From: Neostapfia colusana
Lineage: Eukaryota; Streptophyta; Magnoliopsida; Poales; Poaceae
Assembly (NCBI GenBank): GCA_030760725.1
Contig: JASWHV010000010.1
Location: 33,423,760 to 33,487,759 of the forward strand
Length of the DNA: 64,000 nt
Direction: 5' to 3'
This document shows, piece by piece, positions 1 to 10,228 of this stretch (positions within the stretch are counted from its first letter, which is position 1; the number at the start of each line of letters is the position of its first letter). The translations under genes were made by a program, and so were the position numbers. The notes beneath the pieces were generated by a model. It did no database searches and was not told the origin of the DNA. It was given only the letters and a program-made list of their open reading frames with translations.

Positions 1-1767
1 ACAAAAAGAAGAGACTATCCTATTATTGCTCTAGGGGTAGAACTTAAGGAGGTGTTCTATGTTCCAAGGGTTCGGGAGTTGGTCCCCATCCTCGGTGGAA
101 AGGCGTACGCACCCGGGGCGCCATACTTTTGCGACTCGGAAGGGACCTTCCCAGACGGGGAAGAGTTTGTCGGTCCCTTCGCGAGAAAGTATGCGCCGCA
201 ACACCAGGTCTCCTTCCTGCAGCTCCCGGACACGCACAGACCTTTGGTGGTAGCGCCGGTGCGCTTGTCGGTACCGTGCGTTGCGGAGTGCTGCATGTAA
301 TCGAGCCTCGTCGACAAGGTCGATGTCTTCACGCCGGAGGTTGTCCTGCACGGCTTCGTCGTAAGCTCGGACACGGAGGGACCCCATGGTGATCTATGGG
401 GGAAGCACAGCCTCGGCCCCGTATACCATGAAGAAGGGTGTCTCTCCAGTGGCCCGGCTCTGGGGTGTCCGGTTAGCCCATATTGTGCTCGGAAGCTCGT
501 CCACCCACTTGGCGCCATGTTTCTTCAAGCCGGCATAGGTGCGGGTCTTGAGGCCCTGAAGAATCTCGGAGTTGGCCCTCTCAACTTGTCGATTGCTCTT
601 TGGATGAGCAACGGAGGCATAGCACACCTGGATGCCGAGGTCTTTGCAGTATTCTTAGAATGCTGCGCTGGTGAACTGGGTCCCGTTGTGAGTGATGATT
701 CTGTTCGGGGCACCGAACCGGCAGACGATTGACTTGATGAACTTTACTGCGGATTGCTTGTTGATGGTGACGACGGTTGTGGCTTCCGGCCACTTGGTGA
801 ACTTGTCGATGGCGACGTAGAGGTACCGGAATCCCCCGACGGCTCTAGGGAATGGTCCCAGGATGTCCAACCCCCATACGGCGAACGGCCATGATGGCGG
901 GATCATCTGAAATGCCTGAGCCGGTGTATGGATCTGCTTGGCGTGGAACTGGCACGCCTTGCAGCTCTCGACCAGCTTGACGGCATCCTGGAGTGCTGTC
1001 GGCCAGTAGAAGCCATGCCGGAAGGCTTTACCGACAAGCGTGCGTGAGGAAGAGTGACTCCCACATTCGCCTCCATGGATCTCACCGAGCAAGTTGCAGC
1101 CTTCCCCCTGGGTTATGCACCGCAATAGGACGTGGTTGGCGCCACGCCGGTAGAGATCCCCTTCTACCAGCGCGTACCTCTTAGCCATGCACACGATCCG
1201 TTCAGCGGATACACGTTCATCACGGAGGATGTTGTCTTTCAAGTAGTCCCGGATCTCCGTGATCCATGCATCGGGTCTGACTTGAGCTTCTGGATCTTGA
1301 GCGCTGGGTTGCACGGAGTACTCACTGACGCTTACGATCCTTGGCGGCGTCCATGGCTGCAGGGCCGCCGGGACCGCCAGCTTCGAGGTGCTGCTCCAGC
1401 CCCCTTCGCCCGGCTCGGCAGGCCGGGCTGTGGGCCGTAGCAATGTCCTCTCGAAGACTCCTTCAGGCACAGGGGCTCCGGTGGAGGCCTTCATTGAGAG
1501 GTTGTCAGCTGCGGCATTGCCAGCACGCGGTAAATGGCGCAGGTCCAAGGCGAGGAAGTATTTCTCCAACATCTGCACATGCAGCAGATAAGCAGCTAGC
1601 TGTGGGTCATTGCAGGAGCATTCACCCTTAACTTGCTTGATGACTAGCTGGGAGTCGCCCTGTGCCAACAACTGGCGAGCGCCCAGATAAAGGGCTATCT
1701 TTAGGCCAAAGATGAGTGCTTCATACTCTGCCATGTTGTTGGTTGCCTTGAAGATGAGACGCACCAT
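1..1767 (-). mobile_element. Truncated Tat-type Ty3/gypsy element X (pol 3' end)
   Basis: The minus strand holds the 3' half of a Tat-type pol, from the middle of the archaeal-type RNase H to the end of integrase, then about 30 bp of downstream sequence at the window edge. It is about as similar to the pol of element A as two members of one family. It is cut flush at 1767/1768 by a chromovirus LTR start, so X was an older insertion site. Its LTRs are not visible here. Confidence 0.9.
31..1767 (-). pseudogene. Tat pol fragment: aRNH C-terminal part and integrase, broken
   Basis: Reading right to left, the fragment starts in aRNH (ATNNMAEYEALIFGL). It passes the integrase HHCC finger (CKACQFHAK) and the DDE core (LDILGPFP) and ends in the C-terminal beta domain (NPWNIEHLLKFYP). 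Two in-frame stops are present: TAA near 655, just after the core motif FTSAAF, and TAG at 394-396 after VLPP. The frame is unchanged across both, so they are substitutions. The second catalytic aspartate is replaced: the motif reads IITHNGTQF where element A has IITDNGTQF. Integration activity would therefore be lost even with stop suppression. The open stretch 655-1767 is 370 codons. This is a decayed copy. Confidence 0.9.
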
Positions 1768-1822
1768 TGTGACACCCTCATCTCGGGTATCAGCATATGT
1801 TCATGCTTTATGAAGAGGAAAC
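1768..1822 (+). mobile_element. 55-bp stub of a Tekay-type LTR start
   Basis: The sequence TGTGACACCCTCATCTCGGG begins here and runs 55 bp. It closely matches the reverse complement of the outer LTR end at 17730-17782 (element C). It is the first 55 bp of a plus-oriented chromovirus LTR. Its left side abuts X exactly at the LTR terminus, and its right side is cut by the LTR of element A. The remainder of this LTR is not found at the other side of A. Confidence 0.8.
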
Positions 1823-1889
1823 TGTCGGTACCTGAGATATGGGGTACCCCCGCGCACAGGGTAAAATGCCTAAGGTACTCACCCTTCTC

Positions 1890-2195
1890 CGCAGGGAGAG
1901 CTGCGAAGGCGCCACGTGTCCGGCGGGGCCGGACCTCCCTCTCCTCAGAGGAGAGCTCCGGGCCCGCCACGTGGCATACAGAAGCCGGACCTCCCCCTCC
2001 GCGGGAGAGAGGTCCGAAGGCGCCACGCGTCCAGCGGGGCCGGACCTCACTCTCCTCAGAGGAGAGCTCCGGGCCCACCACGTGGCCGACAGAAGCCGAA
2101 CCTCCCCCTCCGCGGGGAGAGGTCCGGAGGCTCCACGTGCCCCGCAGGCCGGACCCTTCTCTCCTCAGAGAAGGGCTCCGGACCTGCCACGTGGC
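1890..2195 (+). promoter_or_regulatory. Six-unit 55-bp G-box array in Tat LTR (U3)
   Basis: Six cores CACGTG/CACGCG start at 1913, 1968, 2024, 2079, 2134 and 2188, with spacings of 55, 56, 55, 55 and 54 bp. Between them the unit carries CCGGACCTC, the palindrome CTCTCCTCAGAGGAGAG or its CCTCCGCGGGAGAG variant, and GAGCTCCGG. CACGTG is the known plant G-box bound by bZIP and bHLH factors. The array lies about 400 bp upstream of the TATA box, where a U3 enhancer would be. Enhancer function is inference. Confidence 0.75.
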
Positions 2196-2596
2196 CAGAA
2201 GAACGGTGCTGCCTGCCCCCGAACGGTAGGCAGCGGGCGTAAAGGCGCCCCATACCTTGCCCGTACAAGGTATTCAAGGCCCGCGTCTTCCCAAGACGCG
2301 GAGACGCGGAGCACGCGTCTGTCAGGTGCCGTTGCGCCCAGTCGCATCACAGACTGGCGTGCGGTGTCAGAACCTGCCAGCCAATAAACACCGCGACAAG
2401 ACAACCCATGCCGCCTGCGCCGTCATCAACCACTACGACTAGCATGCGGCATGGGCAGGGCAGCAAGATGAAGACTCAGAAGCCTTCGACCAGAGACAGC
2501 TACCGGCATAACTGCAGATACGGTAGATAATAGACAATCTTGCCGGGACCACCTGCTGGGTCCCGGCTCCCCTTGTAAGCCGCCCGAGTCTTGGAC

Positions 2597-2604
2597 TATA
2601 AAAG
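2597..2604 (+). promoter_or_regulatory. TATA box of Tat LTR A
   Basis: TATAAAAG within the conserved context GGACTATAAAAGGCTCGGGTAGG. The same context is present in the LTRs of B, G and the 3' LTR of A. It places the RNA start about 30 bp downstream, near 2630. Confidence 0.75.
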
Positions 2605-2919
2605 GCTCGGGTAGGCGTCGATAGCAAGGGTTCGCACTTTGCAACTCATACGCTAGCCATACACTCTCAAGCTGTAACTCACCCCCGAGCTCAGGCCTCC
2701 GGCCCTGAGCAGCAAGCAATACAGCGAGCTCCATAGCTCGCCGTGGACGTAGGGTTTTACGCTCCGGCGGCCTGAACCATGTAAAACTCGCCGTGTCAAG
2801 CTCTTACTAACTCGTCCATCTGCGCAAGCTTTCCACTAGGAACTAGCCCCACCGAAAAAAGAACCTCCACGGGCTGCCCAGTGCAGGCCCGGGGGAAGTG
2901 TCGACCGAACACTTCGACA

Positions 2920-2939
2920 TTTGGCGCTCCAGGTAGGGG
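2920..2939 (+). other. Primer binding site of element A
   Basis: TTTGGCGCTCCAGGTAGGGG lies immediately after the LTR end. Near-identical sequences follow the LTRs of B (28321-28345), G (49338-) and H (57672-57693), where it reads TTGGCG(T/C)GCCAGGTAGG. It starts with TGGCGC as tRNA-primed sites do. I have not assigned the tRNA. Confidence 0.75.
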
Positions 2940-2976
2940 GCTTTTCCCCTAGCGCGATGAGTTTTCGCCGACGAAG

Positions 2977-5534
2977 ATGACCAAGCTTCCTTCAGCGGCG
3001 AACTCTCCCCCCCTCTCCTCTGCAGCATACCGCGACCAGGGGGGAGTACATGTCGACACACTCGGGGCGGAGTGTGTCGGTACGAGCTGGGAGCCAGCAA
3101 CCGGCTCTGGAAGCGCCGACCCCGGCAATGCAGGCTCCAACCAGCTTCAAGTCTCCAGTACCGCTCGGCGTGCCAAGTGGGGGTGCGTTAGCTCGGCGTG
3201 CCCAGTGGGGGTGCGCTACTGTACAATCCGCCCGCTGGGGACGCGCCTCAGGCAGCGACCCGGCAGTGGATCCGAGAGGTAGACCGTCTCGTCGTTGCCG
3301 CCGCAAACCCTCGACCTTGGCGGGGACGACGCTCAGGCCAATCGGTCACGTCACTGATGCGCGCACCATTGGATGGCGAGCAGACGGCAGACTCCAGCTC
3401 TACCAGCCCCCAGTCAACAGATCTGAGGACAGAGCTGGAACGGTGTCACCTGGGTCAAGATGCCCGGGTATACCTCGAGTGGTGCCGAGAAAGGCGTCGC
3501 CACCAAGAGGCTGACGACAGCACGACGTCGGCCTCGACCCAGCCTGAAGAGCAGACAATCGCCACGAGATCTCTGCCCCAGGCCTGTGCCGTGCAGAATA
3601 TGCCACAGTCGTATGTCCTGCATATGGCACCCCCGGCCTACGGTGCAGCCTTGCCAATGCCGGGGCATGCGGTGCTCAATGCGAACCAAGCGTTCGCGGC
3701 ATCAGAACCTGCGGCGACAGAAGCAGGGTGTGCGGCCCTCGCGCCCCACCTTCGCTTCGTGAAATGGCCGCGCAAGTTTCGGCCGCTCCTGCCCGAGAAG
3801 TACGACGGCAGCATCAACCCGGCGGAATTCCTTCAGATCTACTCCACCGCCGTGCTTGCCGCAGGAGGGAATGAAGCCGTCATGGCCAATTACTTCCCTG
3901 TCGCCTTGACTGGCCCAGCTCGGTCTTGGCTCATGAACCTCCCCCAGGGTTCCGTAATCTCTTGGGGAGAGCTTTGCCGACAGTTCATAGCCAACTTTGG
4001 CAGTTCCTACACCCGGCCTGGCACGGAGCTCGACCTCCACGCCATCAAACAACAACCTGGGGAGTCGCTGCGCTCTTTCATCCAGCGGTTCTCCCAGGTG
4101 CGGAACACCATCCCACACATTCAAAATTCTTCTGTGGTGGTGGCGTTCTGACAAGGCGTCCGAGACAAGAAGATGCTTGAGAAACTCGCGACCAGGGAGG
4201 TCCGCGATGCCTCTGAGCTCTTCAGCTTGGCGGACAAGTGCGCCAGAGCAGCCGAGGGACGGAACTGGCACTCACAGCCATCCTCCGAGTCAGGAGGGCT
4301 GCCCGGATCTGGTCCTACTCCCTATGGAGGCAGCAGGAAGACCAAGAGCCGGGGCAGAAGCTAGATAAGACCGCCGGCCGTGACCCAAGTCGTCACTGCA
4401 GCGACGCTCAGTGGGGCTCGGGGGCCGCGCCCTGACAAGAGGCAGCGAAAGTCACCGACCCCGGAAGACAGCCAGGACAACATGTGCCCCGTGCACGGCA
4501 GCTGTCGCCACACTACTGCCGAGTGCCGGGAGATCCGAAGGCTCGCAGAGCACTTCCGCAAGGGGAAGCGGCAGCGGGCTGATGCCCTGCCCTTCCGTCC
4601 AAAGGAAGATGAGCAGGGGGTGGATGTTCCAGACAACATCGACCACCCAGAGGAGATCCAGGAGTCTCAGCGTGTCGTGAAGGCGCCATGCAATCGTGAG
4701 GACTCCGGCTCCAGCGACGACGAGCGTCGGAAGAAGCTCTACGTCATATACGGCGGGTCCGCTGACCCCTCGTCCCGAAGCGCAGTCAAGACTCTGCGCC
4801 GAGCGGTAGCGTCGGTGGCGCCACTCCCGAGTGCTGCACCGCACCTTAAGTGGATGGGGACCCCCATCAGCTTTGACGCCACCGACTGCCCCAGGAACAT
4901 GGCTGGGGCTGGCCAACTACTGCTCCTGGTGGCCCCTACCATCGCCAACGTGAGAATGTACCACATTTTGGTTGATGGAGGGGCTGGGCTGAACCTCATC
5001 AGCCGTGCAGCTTTATAGAAGCTGCAGGTCCCGATGGCCAAGCTCACCCCGTCGAGCCCGTTCTCAGGGGTAGGGCCGGGACAGGTTATCCCCTACGGCA
5101 ACATTAGTCTCCCGGTGACTTTCGGGGCTCCGGACAGCTATCGAACAGAGTACATTCTGTTCGACGTAGCGGAGATAGACCTCCCCTTCAACGCCATAAT
5201 CGGCAGGCCATCCCTGTACCGGTTCATGGCTGTAGCCCACTACGGCTACCTCGTCCTGAAGATGCCAACACTGACGGGCATTCTCAGGATTCGTGGGGAC
5301 CGCACTGCTGCAGTGTCGGCCCTGGAGAAGCTCCAAGCACTCGCAACAGCTGGGGCATCAGCCCCCGGCAATACGGAGCCGGACCAGCTCCGCCCGAGCA
5401 CACGTCACCGTGCTTCCACCACAGCACCCTGGGTGCAACCTCTCGACGAGAGCGGCGTCCCGTTAAAGGTCGTCCAAGTCAGCGCCGAAGCTACCCAGAC
5501 CACCCGGGTAGCCGGGGGCCTGGATAGCAAATAG
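2977..5534 (+). pseudogene. Tat A gag-protease, broken by stops and a frameshift
   Basis: The ATG at 2977 follows a 57-bp leader and opens the conserved gag start MTKLPSAANSP. A small local duplication near 3160-3230 shifts the frame. The main frame then runs from 3198 and is interrupted in frame by TGA at 4149-4151 and TAG at 4362-4364, 5016-5018 and 5532-5534. The retrotransposon gag core lies near 3760-4150 (KFRPLLPEKYDGSINPAEF, then ANYFPVALTGPARSWLMNL). A CxxH..HxxxxC zinc knuckle (CPVHGSCRHTTAEC) is at about 4480-4530. The aspartic protease motif ILVDGGAGLNLIS is near 4960, with IIGRPSLYRFMAV near 5200. Element H has sense codons at the first three of these positions (CGG, AAG, CAG) but the same TAG at the fourth. 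Confidence 0.85.
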
Positions 5535-8500
5535 GAAGGCGCGCTCGTCACCTTCCTCCGGCACAACGTCGACGTGTTTGCATGGCAGCCGTCACAGATG
5601 CCGGGGATCCCCATGGAGGTGATCGAGCACCACTTGAAAGTCTTCCCCGACGCCCGGCCGGTTCAACAGAAGCCCCGCAAGCAGTCCATCGAGTGGCAAA
5701 ACTTCATCCGTGAAGAAGTCAAGAAGCTGCTGGACGCTGGCTTCATACGGGAGGTCCACCACCCACGATGGTTGGCGAACCCCGTCGTTGTCCCGAAGGC
5801 CGGCGGGAAGCTCCGGATGTGCATCGACTACACCAGTTTCAATAAGGCATGTCCTAAAGATCCATTCCCTCTCCCTAGAATAGATCAAATAGTAGACTCA
5901 ACGTCAGGCTGTGATATGCTGTGCTTCCTAGACGCCTACTCGGGTTTCCATCAGATCCCCATGTCTAGGGAAGATGAGGAGCACACCTCCTTCATCACAG
6001 TAGACGGCCTTTATTGCTATGTGTCTATGCCTTACGGCCTAAAGAATGCACTCCCCACCTTTGTGCGGGCAATGCACAAAACCTTTGGGGAGTTGATAAG
6101 AGACCTGGTTGAGGTGTATGTCGATGACATAGTTGTCAAGGTCAAGCAGGGTTCATCCCTACTAGATAACCTAGCTTTAGTCTTTGACAAGTTGCGCTCT
6201 ACGCGCACCAAGCTGAACCCAGATAAATGTGTGTTCGGCGTGTCCTCTGGGAAGCTCTTAGGGTTCCTGGTCTCGCACCGAGGGATTGAGGCCAACCCAG
6301 AGAAGATCAAGGCCATCGACTTGATGCGGCCCCCTGCCCGCGTCAAGGATGTCCAGAAACTCACGGGATGTCTAGCCGCGCTGAGTCGGTTTATACCGAG
6401 GCTAGCAGAGCGGGCACTCCCTTTCTTTAAGCTCCTGCGCAAGTCAGGCCCCTTTGCCTGGACTGACGAAGCAGAAGAGGCTTTCCAGGAGTTGAAGCGA
6501 CTCCTGACGACCCTGCCTATCATGGTAGCCCCTGAGCCCGGAGAGCACCTGCGGCTCTACATCGTGGCGACAACTGAAGTGGTGAGTATGGTCCTCATCG
6601 CAGAGCGGCCAGACCTCTCACCCTCGCAACCTGCTCCGGTAGCAGAAGTCAGACACCAGGGGGGCCCGCAGGGCCAAGACGGTCTCCCGGACCCCCTGGA
6701 GATCCAAGACGACCACCCAGAGGCCCAGGACGGCCTCCCGGACCCCAGAGATAAATCTCCAGGGTCCAATTGGGATGTCCCGGAGGTCCCTCAAGACCCC
6801 CCGGAGCTCCCGGATGATCAAGAAAGCTTAAGGGCCTCCGGGTCCCAGTTCCCGGAGGCCCCCGTGGGTCCACCCACCTCCGGCGGGCCGGGGCCAATGG
6901 ACGAGGAGCTCCCAAGCCTAAGAGAGAGGGTCCGAACCATACAGAGGCCTGTCTACTACATCAGTGAAGTACTTCATGAGGCCAAGACAAGGTACCTAGA
7001 AGTCCACAAGCTGCTGTATGCGGTGCTCGTGGCCTCCAGGAAGCTCCGCCACTACTTCCAGGCCCACCGAGTCTCGGTAGTCACCTCGTATCCGCTGAAG
7101 ACAATTCTTCACAGCCCCCATGCGACTGGCAACGTTGCTAAATGGGCGGCGGAGCTGGCGGAGTTTGAGCTGGACTTCCTCCCACGTCATGCAGTCAAGA
7201 GCCAAGCACTAGCTGACTTTGTGGTGGAGTGGACACCAACGAAGACTGACCCAGGGGGCCATGAAGGCGGTGAGCCAGAGCCCAAAGCTTCGGTCTTCAC
7301 CGAACCCCACTGGACACTCTTCTTCGACGGCTCCTCGCGAAAGCAGGGGGCCGGTGCCGGCGTACTGCTCCTCATGCCATCGGGGGAACAGTTTGGGTAT
7401 ATGGTGTGTCTCAATTTCAAGGCAACCAACAACATGGCGGAGTATGAAGCACTCATCTTTGGCCTGCAGACAGCCCTGTCTTTAGGCGCTCGCCAGTTGT
7501 TGGCACAGGGGGACTCCCAGCTGGTCATCAAGCAAGTCAAGGGCGAATGCTCCTGCAATGACCCACAGCTAGCTGCGTATCTGCTTCACGTGCAGATGTT
7601 GGAGAAAGAATTCCTAGCCTTGGACCTGCACCACGTACCGCGCGCTGGTAATGCCGCAGCCGACAACCTTTCAACGAAGGCTTCCACCGGAGCCCCTGCG
7701 CCCGAAGGAGTTTTCGAGAGGACGTTGCTGCGGCCCACAGCCCGGCCCGCTGAGCTGGGCGAAGGGGGCTTGACCAGCACCTCGAAGCTGGCGGTCCCGG
7801 TGGCCCTACAGCCATGGATGCCGCCAAGGATCGTAAGCGTCACTGGGGACTCCGTGCAACCCAGCGCTCAAGATCCAGACGCTCAAGTCAGACCCGATGC
7901 ATGGATCACGGAGATCCGGGACTACTTGAAAGACGACATCCTCCCTGATGAACGTGTAACCGCTGAACGGATTGTGCGTATGGCTAAGAGGTACGCGCTG
8001 GTAGAGGGGGATCTCTACCGGCGTGGCGCCAACCACATCCTATTGCGGTGCATAACCCAGGGGGAAGGCTGCGACTTGCTCACTGAGATCCATGGAGGCG
8101 AATGTGGAAGTCATTCTTCCTCACGCACGCTTGTCGGTAAAGCCTTCCGGCATGGCTTCTACTGGCCGACAGCACTCCAGGATGCCGTCAAGCTGGTCGA
8201 GAGCTGCAAGGCGTGCCAGTTCCACGCCAAGCAGATCCATACACCGGCTCAGGCGGTACAGATGATCCCACCCTCATGGCCGTTTGCCGTATGGGGACTG
8301 GACATCCTGGGACCATTCCCCAGAACCGTCGGGGGATACCGGTACCTCTATGTCGCTATCGACAAGTTCACCAAGTGGCCGGAAGCTACACCAGTTGTCA
8401 CCATCAACAAACAATCCGCAGTAAAATTCATCAAGTCTATTGTCTGCCGGTTCGGCGTCCCAAACAGGATCATCACCGACAACGGGACCCAGTTCACCAG

Positions 8501-9137
8501 CGCAGCATTCCAAGACTACTGCGAGGACCTTGGCATTCAGGTATGCTATGCCTCTGTCGCCCACCCGAGGAGCAATGGGCAAGTTGAGAGGGCCAACGCG
8601 GAGATTCTCTGGGGCCTTAAGACTCGCACCATCGCCAGCCTGAAGAAACATGGTGCCAATTGGGTAGATGAGCTTCCGAGCACACTATGGACTAACCGGA
8701 CATCCCAGAGCCGGGCCACCGGGGAGACACCCTTCTTCATGGTGTACGGGGCTGAAGCTGTACTTCCCCCAGAAATCACCATGAAGTCTCACCGTGTCCG
8801 GGCTTACGACGAAGCCGCGCAGGACAACCTCCGGCATGGAGAAATCGACCTCGTCGACGAGGTCCGATTACATGCGGCACTCCGTAACGCGCGGTACAGA
8901 CAAGTGCTTCGGCGCTACCACCAGAGGTCTGTGCGTGCCCGGGAGCTGCAGGAAGGTGACCTGGTGTTGCGGCGTATACTTTCTCGCGAAGGGACCCACA
9001 AACTCTCCCCTAGTTGGGAAGGCCCCTTCCGAGTCGCGAAAGTATGCCGCCCTGGGTGTGTGCGCCTTTCCACCGAGGAAGGGGACCTGCTCCTGAACCC
9101 TTGGAACATAGAACACCTCCGTAAGTTCTACCCCTAG
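5535..9137 (+). CDS. pol: Tat A pol: RT, gRNH, aRNH, integrase
   Basis: The frame is open from the codon after the TAG at 5532 to the stop at 9137, about 1200 codons. It is in the same frame as the protease, so it would be made by read-through or after a Gln-to-stop change. RT comes first (VFAWQPSQMPGIP near 5575, catalytic VYVDDIVV near 6120). The Ty3-type RNase H is degenerate: YIVAT stands where an active enzyme has an aspartate. It is split by a roughly 110-residue Pro/Asp-rich insert (6600-6940). A second, archaeal-type RNase H (LFFDGSSRKQGAGAGV near 7320) follows, as in the Tat lineage. Integrase keeps an HHCC finger, D (GLDILGPF), D (IITDNGTQF) and E (GQVERANAEI). It ends with NPWNIEHLRKFYP. 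No stop lies inside the part. Confidence 0.9.
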   Translation, partial: EGALVTFLRHNVDVFAWQPSQMPGIPMEVIEHHLKVFPDARPVQQKPRKQSIEWQNFIREEVKKLLDAGFIREVHHPRWLANPVVVPKAGGKLRMCIDYTSFNKACPKDPFPLPRIDQIVDSTSGCDMLCFLDAYSGFHQIPMSREDEEHTSFITVDGLYCYVSMPYGLKNALPTFVRAMHKTFGELIRDLVEVYVDDIVVKVKQGSSLLDNLALVFDKLRSTRTKLNPDKCVFGVSSGKLLGFLVSHRGIEANPEKIKAIDLMRPPARVKDVQKLTGCLAALSRFIPRLAERALPFFKLLRKSGPFAWTDEAEEAFQELKRLLTTLPIMVAPEPGEHLRLYIVATTEVVSMVLIAERPDLSPSQPAPVAEVRHQGGPQGQDGLPDPLEIQDDHPEAQDGLPDPRDKSPGSNWDVPEVPQDPPELPDDQESLRASGSQFPEAPVGPPTSGGPGPMDEELPSLRERVRTIQRPVYYISEVLHEAKTRYLEVHKLLYAVLVASRKLRHYFQAHRVSVVTSYPLKTILHSPHATGNVAKWAAELAEFELDFLPRHAVKSQALADFVVEWTPTKTDPGGHEGGEPEPKASVFTEPHWTLFFDGSSRKQGAGAGVLLLMPSGEQFGYMVCLNFKATNNMAEYEALIFGLQTALSLGARQLLAQGDSQLVIKQVKGECSCNDPQLAAYLLHVQMLEKEFLALDLHHVPRAGNAAADNLSTKASTGAPAPEGVFERTLLRPTARPAELGEGGLTSTSKLAVPVALQPWMPPRIVSVTGDSVQPSAQDPDAQVRPDAWITEIRDYLKDDILPDERVTAERIVRMAKRYALVEGDLYRRGANHILLRCITQGEGCDLLTEIHGGECGSHSSSRTLVGKAFRHGFYWPTALQDAVKLVESCKACQFHAKQIHTPAQAVQMIPPSWPFAVWGLDILGPFPRTVGGYRYLYVAIDKFTKWPEATPVVTINKQSAVKFIKSIVCRFGVPNRIITDNGTQFTSAAFQDYCEDLGIQVCYASVAHPRSNGQVERANAEILWGLKTRTIASLKKHGANWVDELPSTLWTNRTSQSRATGETPFFMVYGAEAVLPPEITMKSHRVRAYDEAAQDNLRHGEIDLVDEVRLHAALRNARYRQVLRRYHQRSVRARELQEGDLVLRRILSREGTHKLSPSWEGPFRVAKVCRPGCVRLSTEEGDLLLNPWNIEHLRKFYP

Positions 9138-9691
9138 AGCAAAAATAGGACAGTACTTTCTTTTCATAATAAACTCCATAGAGTCCAGGAGCAGCGCTCG
9201 GAGCAGCTAAACCCCAGGGGACGGTCCAGGACTACGTTCAGCTTTGCCTGGTTCCGACTCCAAGCGCGTAGAGTCTTGCTTCCCCTCTTAATGGGGTGGG
9301 TCGTGGCCTCCATGTTTAGCCTGCCTTCCTCCTACGGGAAGTTGTACGAAAAGAAATCTGCTCTACTTTGCTCTTTCCTTGTACTCATTTAAATTGTGAA
9401 TTGAGTTTTTTAATCACCCTTGCAGTGCATGGTTGCCATGTGCTCAGCTCCCCCTCTCTTCAAGTCCCCAAGCACCAAGCATATGGTTAGGGCTATAAGT
9501 CAAATAAGACTATGAGATGAGGGAGGGGGAGCCCCCAAGGAGAATTACGTTTCCTCTACCGATGTGCAGGACCTCCAGGTTGCGGCAACAGGGACTTCAT
9601 GAAGTAGGGGGAAAGGAGCTACCAACTACTCTGACCTAGGACTGGAAGGACCGGGACCCGCCCCTCCAGCAGGGGCGGGACCCGAGGGCCC

Positions 9692-9863
9692 CACGTGTCG
9701 AGCAGGCTCGGAACCCTCACCTCTCTTGAGGAGAGCTCCAGGCTTGCCATGTGGCGGGCAGAAACCGGACCTCCCCCCTCGGTGGGAGTGCTCCGAAAGC
9801 CCTACGTGTCCAACATGGCCGGAGCTCCCGCCTCTTAAGGAGGAGCTCCGGACCCGCCACGTG
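9692..9863 (+). promoter_or_regulatory. Four-unit 55-bp G-box array behind Tat A pol
   Basis: Cores CACGTG 9692, CATGTG 9748, TACGTG 9803 and CACGTG 9858 are spaced 56, 55 and 55 bp. They are separated by GAGGAGAGCTCC and CCGGACCTCC blocks as in the LTR arrays. The matching array in B is at 14081-14252. Its role is unknown. Confidence 0.65.
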
Positions 9864-10228
9864 GCAGGCAGATTTGGAGCTCCCCATAGGGCGAGATCCG
9901 GAGACCTCCAGGGGCCCCTAGCACGGTTAGGACCCGGGGAGGGTGTCTGTGCAAAGCTCCGAGATTGGAGATGGCCTCTGAGTACCTTGCAGAGCTAAGG
10001 ACTCAGACAGGCAAAGACAAGAAGGAGAGAAAAAACATCACAGACACAAGTATCCAAGAGAGTCAAATTAAGAGAGGCTCCATGAGCTGGACTACAGACT
10101 CGATAAAAAGAAAGAAACAAGCCCCAAGGGTCTCCCGACACGACCAGAACACAGGAGTTGCAACAACAGCCGCGTCACCAGGCTTCAGCCCTGGCGGAAC
10201 TCTCTCGCTCTATGACCAGAGCGCAGGA

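Larger units (their letters stand above)
1823..2919 (+). repeat. 5' LTR of Tat element A
   Basis: A 1097-bp LTR bounded by TGTCGG...TTCGACA (short terminal inverted repeat TGTCG/CGACA). It matches the 3' LTR at 30094-31086 and, inverted, both LTRs of B. It holds a G-box array (1890-2195), a TATA box (2597-2604) and a GC-rich R/U5 end. The reading frames inside it are low-complexity by-products of the array, not genes. Confidence 0.92.

Noticed and set aside
7187..7843. Minus-strand frames opposite Tat pol
   Set aside because: Shadow frames of high-GC3 coding sequence; no domains, and broken in the equivalent parts of X.
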